Origin: Pseudoflavonifractor sp964504285
Lineage (GTDB): Bacteria > Bacillota > Clostridia > Oscillospirales > Oscillospiraceae
Direction of reading: 5' to 3'
Assembly (NCBI GenBank): GCA_964504285.1
Contig: CAZDDZ010000056.1
Location: 1-18,036 of the forward strand
DNA length: 18,036 nucleotides
Of the stretch, positions 6,603 through 12,999 are shown in pieces. The notes under the pieces are model-generated. The model made no database searches, was not told the origin of the DNA, and saw nothing but the letters and a program-made list of their open reading frames with translations. How positions within the stretch are numbered: the stretch's first letter is position 1; each line of letters starts with the position of its first letter. The translations under genes were made by a program, and so were the position numbers.

Positions 6603-7946
6603 ATTTGTTTTGTGCAGCAGGAGTCCCAGCGCGCTCCACAGCAAGATGATACCCCACTCGTGAGGCCAGTCAAGGCCTGAGGGCATTCCGGGCAGGTAAA
6701 GTATCAGCAGCAGTCCGGAAAACAGCACCGCGGCGCCGCCTACTAGCCGCCAGTGCCGTACGCGATAGGGCCTGGGCAATTCAGGTTCCTTCTGGCGTAG
6801 GCGCAGAAAGGACAGAGCCACCAGAAGATAGGCCACAATGACGGCAAAGCTGCCTGCATTGGTAAGCCAAGTCATCATCCGCTTACCGAAAAAGGGTGCC
6901 AGACAGGTAAGAATGCCAATTAAGAGCGAGGCGTTGGCCGGGGTTTTATACTTGGGGTGCAGTGTTCCTAAAAAGGCCGGCAGCATTCCGGTGCGGGCCA
7001 TGGCGTAAATGGTTCTGCTGCCGCCCACAAAAAAGGCATTCCAGCTGGAGAGAATACCGGCCATTCCGCCGATGACCAGAATATTAGCTGCGGTTCTGCT
7101 GCCGCCGTACGCCCAAGCCATAGCGTCGGCAGTGACCAGCGACGATGCAGCCAATTTGTCATCCGGCACCACCAGGGAAACAGAGACAGACACTAAGATA
7201 TACCATGCTACCGCCATGGCAATGGACAAAAGAATGAGCCTGCCTACCTTTCGTGCCGGGACAGCGATTTCTTCGGCTGCTTGGGGAATGACGTCGAAGC
7301 CCAGGAGCATGAAGGGGGTCATAACGGTGACCGACAGCACCCCAGGCAGGCCGTTGCGCAGCAGGGGCTCGGCGTTAGACGTGTTTCCGTTGACCGCCGC
7401 GCCGCCAATCAGCGCCACTCCAATTAGCAGTACCGCCAGGGCGAGCAGACCCTGAAGTCGGGCCGCCGGCTTTACGCCAACATAGTTTATCACCGTAATC
7501 AGCACCGAGCCGAACACTCCTACCGCCACCCAGCTGCCGAACACGGTTTCGCCCGCTACCTCGTAGAGGGGAAACTGGGAAAAGCCCGGAAGGATATACT
7601 CCACCACGCTGGGAAGCGCACAGGACTCAAAGGCAACTACGCCCACATAGCCTAAAATCAAAGCCCAGGTGCATACAAAGGAGCTGTTCCAGCCCAGCGC
7701 CCGCAGACTGAAAATGTGCTCGCCGCCGCATTGAGGGAGCGCGGAGGTAAGTTCGGCGTAGGTAAGGCCTACAAAGGTAATGACTACGCCGCCCAGTAGA
7801 AAAGCGAATACAGTGCCCAGCGTGCCGGCAGCCAGAAGCCAGCCGCCGGCCAGCACGACCCACCCCCAGCCAATGGCTGCCCCGAAAGCCAGTGCCAGCA
7901 CGTCCTTTGTTCCAAGGATTCGTTGAAAATCACTTTTTTCCGGCAT
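6591..7946 (-). CDS. APC superfamily amino acid permease
   Basis: A 451-aa membrane transporter with about 12 hydrophobic segments. It starts MPEKSDFQRILGTKDVLAL and the first helix carries the substrate-binding motif GAAIGWGW, as in APC amino acid/cation symporters. Later family features are TYAELTSALPQCGGE after helix 2, GFDVIPQAAEEI in the helix 6 region, and FFVGGSRTIYAMARTGMLP. The ATG at 7946 has GGAAG upstream; an extension to 8018 would add a hydrophilic stretch overlapping the end of the upstream gene and is rejected. It is the last gene of the gntR cluster, 31 nt after the NhaC gene, so it probably imports the same amino or imino acid the cyclodeaminase-family enzyme handles. The substrate cannot be read from sequence. 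Its stop lies in the 31-bp hairpin. Confidence 0.93.
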   Translation of the reverse strand: MPEKSDFQRILGTKDVLALAFGAAIGWGWVVLAGGWLLAAGTLGTVFAFLLGGVVITFVGLTYAELTSALPQCGGEHIFSLRALGWNSSFVCTWALILGYVGVVAFESCALPSVVEYILPGFSQFPLYEVAGETVFGSWVAVGVFGSVLITVINYVGVKPAARLQGLLALAVLLIGVALIGGAAVNGNTSNAEPLLRNGLPGVLSVTVMTPFMLLGFDVIPQAAEEIAVPARKVGRLILLSIAMAVAWYILVSVSVSLVVPDDKLAASSLVTADAMAWAYGGSRTAANILVIGGMAGILSSWNAFFVGGSRTIYAMARTGMLPAFLGTLHPKYKTPANASLLIGILTCLAPFFGKRMMTWLTNAGSFAVIVAYLLVALSFLRLRQKEPELPRPYRVRHWRLVGGAAVLFSGLLLILYLPGMPSGLDWPHEWGIILLWSALGLLLHKTNKRR

Positions 7947-7977
7947 AACGCTTCCTTTCCAGCAGTGATATGAAGAA

Positions 7978-9435
7978 TTAAGCCGTTGGCTGCGCCGCTG
8001 TGTCTGCGCCTTCCTCAATCAGATTCAGGTCTTCGTCATATTGCGCCTTGGGCATAAATTTGCCTGTAAAGCCCCATATCACGGTAAACAGCATTGCGCC
8101 CCAGCAGGCAAATACCCAGGGGATATAGGACCATGGCTCTACCCCCAGCGCGGAAATAACCAGCAGCGCACCGCCGCTCCAGGGTACCATGCCGCCCCAA
8201 AAGGCGCTGCCCTCCAGCGTGGTGCGGGCCAGGGTAACAATGTCCAGCCCCTTGCTGCGATAGGCCTTGTCATACATACGGCCGTTGAGAATAAGGGAAA
8301 CATAGACGCTGGAGCTAAGGAACACGGTAATTACCGAGGTGATGAGGGTGCATGTCACCAGAGCGCCGGTGCTCTTGACCACCTTCAGAAGTTTTTCCAT
8401 AATGGCGTCCAGCACACCGATTTTTTCAATTAGACCCGCAAAGGTAAAGGCCGCAAAGAGCAGCATGACCAGACCGGCAAGGGACATAGCACCGCCTCGG
8501 GAGAGCAGGGAGTCAATGACCGCGTCGCCGCTTTTGGAAACATAGCCGTTCCAGAGAATGCCGGTCATGGCTTTAAAGCTCACACCCTGAAAAACAACAG
8601 CTTCCGCAACGCCAATGCCGATGCCGATGGACAGAACGGGCAGAATCGGGAACTTCAGCGCCGCCATGACAAAGACAAATATAATGGGAATCAGCAGCAG
8701 GGGAGAAAAGTGAAAGTTTGCCGACAGGCCGTTCATCAGGCCGGTAACCGCGCTGGTATCCGCATTGCCCGTCTGGGGGAGTAGAAATCCTACCACGAGA
8801 AATCCCACCCCGCCCAGCAGGGCGCCAAATCCGGAGGTGGAAATCATGCTGGTAAAGAGCTTGATAATATTTTGGCCGTTGGCGGCGGCGGCAAGGTTGG
8901 GAGTGTCGGACAGGGGCGACCACTTGTCACCCAGGAAGCAGCCGGAGACGATAGCGCCCGCCGCGATGGGCAGGGGGATACCGAGCCCTGTGGCAATGCC
9001 GCCCAGCGCGAGACCCAGGGAGGAGACGATGGCCCAGCTGGAGCCGGTTACCAGTGCCGCAATGGCACACAGGAGGAAGGCCGCGAATAGGAAAATGGAG
9101 GGATGGATGATTTTCAGACCTAAATAAATAAGGTAAGGAATGGTGCCGCTTGCAATCCAGGACGCACTGACAAAGCCCACCAGCATTAGGAAAAATAGAG
9201 CGGGCATGGCTGTTTGCACCACGTTAAGTACATTTTTAAAAAGGTCATCCCATTTGTGGCCCAGTATTACCCCGTAGCCGGCGCAGAGGATGGCGCAGTA
9301 GAGCACACCCATGGCGGTGGGAACTTTGCCGATTAGGGCTGTCCATATCATAATGCCGACAATGAGCAGCAGTAAAATGACCGCTTCCAAAAAGGTAACT
9401 TTTCTGGGAGTTCTGGCGCTCTTTTTTTCAGACAT
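7978..9435 (-). CDS. NhaC family Na+/H+ antiporter
   Basis: A 485-aa inner-membrane antiporter with about 11-12 hydrophobic helices. The hallmark is GDKWSPLSDTPNLAAAANG starting at residue 169, preceded by ALVTGSSWAIVSSLGLALGGIA; both are typical of the NhaC/MleN group, which exchanges Na+ for H+, sometimes coupled to organic acids (malate/lactate in MleN). The N-terminus is a short basic cytoplasmic stretch (MSEKKSARTPRK) before helix 1. The ATG at 9435 has AAGGA upstream. It lies 36 nt after the cyclodeaminase-family gene; that gap has only a 5-bp stem (9453-9457 with 9462-9466). Co-transcription suggests it either supplies the Na+ gradient for the permease or exchanges the pathway substrate; the second is speculative. 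The gene symbol is left blank because orthology is not established. Confidence 0.92.
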   Translation of the reverse strand: MSEKKSARTPRKVTFLEAVILLLLIVGIMIWTALIGKVPTAMGVLYCAILCAGYGVILGHKWDDLFKNVLNVVQTAMPALFFLMLVGFVSASWIASGTIPYLIYLGLKIIHPSIFLFAAFLLCAIAALVTGSSWAIVSSLGLALGGIATGLGIPLPIAAGAIVSGCFLGDKWSPLSDTPNLAAAANGQNIIKLFTSMISTSGFGALLGGVGFLVVGFLLPQTGNADTSAVTGLMNGLSANFHFSPLLLIPIIFVFVMAALKFPILPVLSIGIGIGVAEAVVFQGVSFKAMTGILWNGYVSKSGDAVIDSLLSRGGAMSLAGLVMLLFAAFTFAGLIEKIGVLDAIMEKLLKVVKSTGALVTCTLITSVITVFLSSSVYVSLILNGRMYDKAYRSKGLDIVTLARTTLEGSAFWGGMVPWSGGALLVISALGVEPWSYIPWVFACWGAMLFTVIWGFTGKFMPKAQYDEDLNLIEEGADTAAQPTA

Positions 9436-9471
9436 AGTTATGATTCCTTTCCCACGTCACTACGTGCGTCA

Positions 9472-10461
9472 TTAAAGCTCCTCTTCCATTAAGGGCAGCA
9501 CAGTGCCTACGCCGCGCTCACGAGCCAACTCGTAGATATACTGGCCCAGGGCAATATCCTCGGCGGCAAAGCCGATGTTAAAGGCAAGAATTCGCTCACT
9601 GTCGTTTTCACGGCCGGGCTTTCTCCCGTCGATCATGTCGCCCAGTTGACAGTAAAATTCAGGCAGCCCGCCGGCAAAGGCGCCGGTGGTGCCGTAGGAA
9701 AGGGTTTGCTCCAGGTCGTCGGTAATGACCTTATCTACCCCGTGAAGCAGCTCGGCGGGCCAGGCACGTCCTGCCTCCAGACCGCCGCCCAGCATACCAG
9801 GCTTCAGTGCCTCCGCAGGGATAATGGGCTGATGGAGCTTCTGGGTGCAGGTCATGATAATGTCCACATCGCGCACGGTCTCCTCTACCGTGGAACAGGG
9901 AATGACGCGGCAACCGCTGCGGGCGGGCATGGTGGCGGCGTAGTCGGCCAGCATGTTTTCCTTCACGTCAAATACCTTACACTCCTCCAGGCTGGGGAGC
10001 ACCTGCTTGATGGCCAGCAGGTGCATCCGTCCCTGCACACCGGCGCCGATAATGGCAATTTTAGAAGCTCCCTTGCGGGCACAGTGCTTTACGGTGACGG
10101 CGGTGGCGGCGGCGGTACGTACAGCGGTAATCCAGCGGCAGTCCATCACACAGGTGGGAACACCGGTCTCCGGGTCATTCATGATTTGCAGGCCCAGAAT
10201 TTGAGGCAGGTTTTGCTTGTAGTTGTTGGGGTAGCCGCTAACCCATTTAATACCGCAGGCGTCCATTTTTTTGAGCCACACCGGCATTTCATGGATAAAG
10301 GCATCCTCACGGGTATGGATACCACGCTTGGGGGGGCACTCCAGCGTGCCGTTGGCCTGCTCGCTGCATGCGTGCTCCACACACTGAATGATTTTGTCCC
10401 AGCCAATACCCAGCGACATGATTTCTTCCTGCGACAAGTAGAGTAAATCAACCTTTTTCAT
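9472..10461 (-). CDS. ornithine cyclodeaminase / mu-crystallin family protein
   Basis: A 329-aa NAD(P)-dependent enzyme of the family that includes ornithine cyclodeaminase (ornithine to proline plus ammonia), alanine dehydrogenase and ketimine/pyrroline-carboxylate reductases. The substrate-domain Lys is present in GIKWVSGYPNN (Lys72), the conserved Arg in AVRTAAATAV (Arg115), and the Rossmann glycine motif GAGVQGRMHL at 139-148. The C-terminus GFAAEDIALGQYIYELARERGVG is typical. The ATG at 10461 has a perfect GGAGG; an upstream extension would run through the terminator of the leader and is rejected. It is the first enzyme gene after gntR and is followed by the two transporters. True ornithine cyclodeaminase cannot be told from the reductases by eye, so no symbol is given. 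Confidence 0.9.
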   Translation of the reverse strand: MKKVDLLYLSQEEIMSLGIGWDKIIQCVEHACSEQANGTLECPPKRGIHTREDAFIHEMPVWLKKMDACGIKWVSGYPNNYKQNLPQILGLQIMNDPETGVPTCVMDCRWITAVRTAAATAVTVKHCARKGASKIAIIGAGVQGRMHLLAIKQVLPSLEECKVFDVKENMLADYAATMPARSGCRVIPCSTVEETVRDVDIIMTCTQKLHQPIIPAEALKPGMLGGGLEAGRAWPAELLHGVDKVITDDLEQTLSYGTTGAFAGGLPEFYCQLGDMIDGRKPGRENDSERILAFNIGFAAEDIALGQYIYELARERGVGTVLPLMEEEL

Positions 10462-10529
10462 ACCGTTTTCCTCCAAAAAGTAAATTTTCCCGTTTGGGAA
10501 TTGATTTATCTGAAGGTGACAGGTATAAT

Positions 10530-10555
10530 AAAAAAGATTCCTGGCACATGGAATC
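10530..10555 (-). terminator. intrinsic terminator in the cyclodeaminase-operon leader
   Basis: On the minus strand GATTCC pairs with GGAATC (10550-10555 with 10536-10541, loop of 8) and is followed at once by six T (10535-10530). It lies 69 nt upstream of the enzyme start and downstream of a TATAAT, so it can end gntR transcripts or act as an attenuator. Confidence 0.65.
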
Positions 10556-10559
10556 ACCA

Positions 10560-10607
10560 CAGACTTCACCCTGACACTGCCGCCAAGCTGTCACAGGGTG
10601 AGGTCTG
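10560..10607 (-). promoter_or_regulatory. long leader hairpin upstream of the terminator
   Basis: A 14-bp stem (10560-10573 with 10594-10607, one G-T wobble) encloses 20 nt. Inside, CTGTCAC (10588-10594, plus strand) is complementary to GTGACAG (10516-10522), which lies just past the T-run of the terminator, so two folds compete. This looks like a cis-regulatory RNA, but it matches no riboswitch class I can name. Confidence 0.5.
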
Positions 10608-10612
10608 CTTTT

Positions 10613-10618
10613 ATTATA
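10613..10618 (-). promoter_or_regulatory. possible -10 element TATAAT for the cyclodeaminase operon
   Basis: A perfect TATAAT on the minus strand directly before the leader hairpins. At 17-18 nt upstream the sequence is GC-rich (GGCGGA), not a -35, so the promoter would need an activator or is not real. Confidence 0.35.
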
Positions 10619-10670
10619 TCGGGCACCATTCATTCTCCGCCTTATGAAAATGCGCACGGAACAATTTAAG

Positions 10671-10684
10671 GGCGCAGCCGCGCC
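10671..10684 (-). terminator. weak hairpin just after gntR
   Basis: GGCGC pairs with GCGCC around a 4-nt loop, 13 nt past the gntR stop; on the minus strand it is followed by CTTAAATT, a poor T-run. A weak or partial terminator at best. Confidence 0.35.
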
Positions 10685-10697
10685 AGGCAATAATGGT

Positions 10698-11357
10698 TTA
10701 GGTGCTTCCCAGATTAAGCTTTAATTCATCCAGCGTAACCCGGTTGTGCCGCGCCATAGCCAGGGCGCAGCCCTCCGCGTCACCGTTTCGCAGTGCCTCT
10801 ATAATGGCATGGTGCTCTGCCAGGGCCGCCGAGTCCTCGGCAGGGGTCATAACAAACTTGTCATAGAAAATCAGATACACATCACATTTGGCCACCAATT
10901 CGGAGATGTATTTTTCAAAGTAGCGGTTTCCCGAGGCAACGGCCAAAATCATATGAAACTCTGTATTGATACGGATAAAGCCAGCCAGGTCCTGCTCGTC
11001 GTGGGTGCGGCGCTCCTCCGCCAGAAGTGCTTCCAGCCGCCTAAGCTGGGTTTCGCCAATGTTTCCACAGGCGCGTCTTGCGGCTTCTGCCTCCAGTAGG
11101 AGCTTGCACTCGTATGCCTCCCGCATCTCCTCAAAGGTGGGCCTTGCCACGAAAGCCCCTTTGTAGGGAAGCAGTGTAACCAGCCCCTCATAACTCAATC
11201 GCTTTAGTGCCGCCCGGATCGGGGTACGGCTTACCCCGGTGTCGTGCGCCACCTGCTCCTCGGTAATACGGCTGCCAGGGAAAAGTTGCCGCTCCATAAT
11301 CTGCCGTCGGATGTACTGGTAAACAGTTTCCTCCGGCTGGTGCTGCTCTGTGGACAT
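10698..11357 (-). CDS. GntR family transcriptional regulator, FadR/FCD type
   Basis: A 219-aa DNA-binding regulator. The N-terminal winged helix-turn-helix spans about residues 10-72, with the family pattern PGSRITEEQVAHDTGVSRTP and RLSYEGLVTLLPYKGAFV. The C-terminal FCD ligand domain (about 77-210) keeps the likely metal-binding set: NTEFH (Asn131, His135), EHH (His182/183) and ARHNR (His204). Such regulators bind small carboxylates or amino-acid-related ligands and usually repress. The ATG at 11357 has a perfect AGGAGG. It lies directly upstream, in the same direction, of the enzyme and the two transporters, so it probably controls them and itself; the palindromes at 11418-11440 fit autoregulation. 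Confidence 0.95.
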   Translation of the reverse strand: MSTEQHQPEETVYQYIRRQIMERQLFPGSRITEEQVAHDTGVSRTPIRAALKRLSYEGLVTLLPYKGAFVARPTFEEMREAYECKLLLEAEAARRACGNIGETQLRRLEALLAEERRTHDEQDLAGFIRINTEFHMILAVASGNRYFEKYISELVAKCDVYLIFYDKFVMTPAEDSAALAEHHAIIEALRNGDAEGCALAMARHNRVTLDELKLNLGST

Positions 11358-11407
11358 ATAGCACCTCCTCGGCTCTTAGTGTAGAAGCAAGATTTCGTGA
11401 TACACAA

Positions 11408-11437
11408 ATTATATACGATTGTATACAATTTTGTATA
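11408..11437 (-). promoter_or_regulatory. gntR promoter, TATACA / TATAAT
   Basis: Minus-strand perfect TATAAT (11408-11413) with an 18-nt spacer to TATACA (11432-11437, four of six). The GTATAC palindromes fill the spacer and the -35, so a bound regulator would block polymerase. Confidence 0.5.
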
Positions 11438-11440
11438 CTA
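11418..11440. promoter_or_regulatory. GntR operator, two GTATAC-centred sites
   Basis: ATTGTATACAAT (11418-11429) is a perfect 12-bp dyad, and TTGTATACTA (11431-11440) is a near copy 12 bp further on. TTGTATACAA-like sites are typical of FCD-type GntR regulators. The position, over the gntR promoter, indicates autoregulation. I did not find a copy in the leader of the enzyme gene. Confidence 0.65.
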
Positions 11441-11452
11441 TGTCTTGCAACA

Positions 11453-11501
11453 AAAATAAAGACTATAATTGTGCGATTTGCACAATTATAGTCTTTATTT
11501 T
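11453..11501. terminator. perfect 22-bp hairpin, bidirectional terminator
   Basis: Left arm 11453-11474 and right arm 11480-11501 are exact inverted copies around GATTT. Both strands end in a T-rich stretch (TTTATTTT). It lies 49 nt past the stop of the minus-strand EamA transporter, so it ends that transcript before the gntR promoter. Confidence 0.85.
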
Positions 11502-11549
11502 GCTTGCATTTGTTATATGTTTAACAATTGAAAGGCGTGCGCGGGCCTT

Positions 11550-12455
11550 TCATGAATGCATAATTTCATCACCGCAACGTGCTTGCCCAAACACTGCGCC
11601 CCCAAAGTTAAAGAGCACCACACCCGCCAAAATGATTGCGCCCCCGGCTAAAGTAGCGCCATCGGGCACCTCGCCCACCATAATAACTCCCAAAATGCTG
11701 GTGAGAAAGGGGGTAAGGAACATGTAGTTGCTCACCTGAGAGGTTTTTGCTGCCTTAGCAAATGCTTTAGCCCAGGCAATATAGGCAAGGCCGGTGCACA
11801 AAATACCCATAATTACCACATAAAAAATACTGCTTGCCGGAGCGTTTTGTACTTCGCCCACGGTGTGAGGGAGAAAAACCGCCAGCATAATAGTTCCCAT
11901 AAAAATACTGTATGCCGAGGCTTGGGCGGCAGAGTAGGTTTTGGTCAGCCGACGCTGGAGAAGATTGTATATGCTAAGCACCACCGCCGCGCCCACCAGC
12001 CACAAAATGCCCGTATTTACCGACACTCCGCTGGCCATCACGGTGAGAACCGCCACCCCCACAAACTCCACGGCAATGGCTGCCCACTGATAAGCCCGCA
12101 GCCGTTCTTTGTAGATGAAGAGGGCCAGCAAAGCGGTAATCACAGGGGTTGTGGCAATGATAACGCTGCTGGTGGCGGCTGAAAGCACCTCGCACCCCTT
12201 GTTAAAGGCAATGATGTACCCGAAAAAGCCTACCGCTCCAGACAAAATAAACCAGGGCAGGTCGGCCCGGGCGGGGAGCTTAAGCTTAAGCGGCACGGCC
12301 AGCACAGCCAAGACCGCCGCTGCCGAAGCAATGCGCAGAAAGCCAATAGCATAGGGGGAGAGATAGGGGGCGGCCAGACGGGTAAATACATAGGCCATAG
12401 ACCAGCAAAGGATGGTAATCAGGGCATAAGGGTGAAAGCTGTCCTTCAATTTCAC
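11550..12455 (-). CDS. EamA/DMT superfamily transporter
   Basis: A 301-aa inner-membrane protein with ten hydrophobic helices in two EamA repeats. The first repeat opens ALITILCWSMAYVFTRLAAPYLSP and contains AATSSVIIATTPVITALLAL, the second contains LCTGLAYIAWAKAFAKA and MFLTPFLTSILGVIMVGEVP; both are classic for the drug/metabolite exporter group. The start is a GTG at 12455 with an AGGGGG stretch about nine nt upstream; I see no better ATG that keeps helix 1. Members move amino acids, cofactors or small metabolites; the substrate is unknown here. It has its own promoter and terminator and so is probably not part of the gntR operon, although it is adjacent to it. Confidence 0.92.
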   Translation of the reverse strand: MKLKDSFHPYALITILCWSMAYVFTRLAAPYLSPYAIGFLRIASAAAVLAVLAVPLKLKLPARADLPWFILSGAVGFFGYIIAFNKGCEVLSAATSSVIIATTPVITALLALFIYKERLRAYQWAAIAVEFVGVAVLTVMASGVSVNTGILWLVGAAVVLSIYNLLQRRLTKTYSAAQASAYSIFMGTIMLAVFLPHTVGEVQNAPASSIFYVVIMGILCTGLAYIAWAKAFAKAAKTSQVSNYMFLTPFLTSILGVIMVGEVPDGATLAGGAIILAGVVLFNFGGAVFGQARCGDEIMHS

Positions 12456-12830
12456 CGACCGATTCCCCCTTCTTTTTTCTCTTTTATATCATGACCCTCG
12501 GTTTTTAGGCGCATGGCCGCGCCCCATACTTCGTCGTCTGCTTTGCAGTCATTGTACCATTGTCAATTGCGTTTGTCACGAACTTACTTTTTCGCAATGG
12601 GGTCGAAACCCTTGGGGGGACTTGACCAGTGGCAGAACCGCCAAAGTTATCATAGAATTTTTGGCAAAAATGTATGTCTGTCCGGACAAGCACAGTTTTC
12701 CTGCATTTGAGGGGAAAAGGTGGGGGTTACGTGTACTTTCTGTGGGGTTATAGGCATTTCAGCCAAAAAACAACAGGAAACTTTAGCGGCTGCGAAATGC
12801 GGGAAGCCTTGACGCATGGTGCAAGATAAG
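12456..12830. other. intergenic region between the divergent transporter and nrdD
   Basis: About 375 bp without a gene I can support. It holds a minus-strand promoter for the transporter, a 13-nt word (12529-12541, CTTCGTCGTCTGC) shared with 16109-16121, a 12-nt word GGCGCATGGCCG also found near 4798, and a short palindrome TGTCCGGACA near 12675. The rest shows nothing I can interpret. The words shared with other gaps suggest decayed copies of a genome repeat. Confidence 0.5.
12551..12579 (-). promoter_or_regulatory. promoter of the EamA transporter, GTGACA / TACAAT
   Basis: Minus-strand GTGACA (12574-12579), 17-nt spacer, TACAAT (12551-12556); one mismatch from consensus in each hexamer. 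It gives a leader of about 90 nt before the GTG start. Confidence 0.55.
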
Positions 12831-12837
12831 GTACTAT
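12809..12837 (+). promoter_or_regulatory. nrdD promoter, TTGACG / TACTAT
   Basis: TTGACG (12809-12814), 17-nt spacer, TACTAT (12832-12837). The -10 is embedded in the first NrdR-like box. Start near 12844, leader about 155 nt. Confidence 0.65.
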
Positions 12838-12875
12838 ATATGTGCTAATAAAAAAATGCATACTATATGTTGTAT
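12831..12875 (+). promoter_or_regulatory. pair of NrdR-box-like sites
   Basis: NrdR boxes read about ACACTATATATAGTGT. The second site, 12860-12875 (ATACTATATGTTGTAT), fits at 13 of 16 positions; the first, starting at 12831 (GTACTATATATGTGCT), keeps the left half and core but is one base short. The starts are 29 bp apart, near the usual 31-32. Boxes over the -10 and start site predict repression of nrdD by NrdR with (d)ATP. NrdR itself is not in the window. Confidence 0.65.
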
Positions 12876-12891
12876 GCTGAATTTGTGCTTT

Positions 12892-12914
12892 CGCCCCCGC
12901 AAGGGGGCGTTTTT
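12892..12914 (+). terminator. terminator-like hairpin in the nrdD leader
   Basis: CGCCCCC (12892-12898) pairs with GGGGGCG (12903-12909) around a GCAA loop and is followed by five T (12910-12914). It is between the nrdD promoter and the nrdD ATG, so it can stop transcription early. GCGGGGCG (12931-12938) can pair with the left arm instead, giving a possible antiterminator. Confidence 0.65.
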
Positions 12915-12999
12915 CAGCGGATTAGGTCATGCGGGGCGCCAAGGAGAGCCGGGTAGATGGCTTGTGTTGCTTAGCGGCCAACGAAAGGGAGCGACAAAA

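Noticed and set aside
12581..12660. Possible tRNA-like sequence around GGGTCGAAACCC
   Set aside because: The T-loop-like word is not accompanied by an acceptor stem, D-arm or anticodon arm at the right distances.
12856..12999. 48-codon upstream extension of nrdD
   Set aside because: It lies in the leader across an NrdR-like box and a hairpin, has no family sequence, and the ATP-cone begins exactly at 13000 with a good ribosome binding site.
12915..12999. Cobalamin or other known riboswitch before nrdD
   Set aside because: I looked for conserved B12-box-like segments and did not find them; only a hairpin and an alternative pairing are visible.
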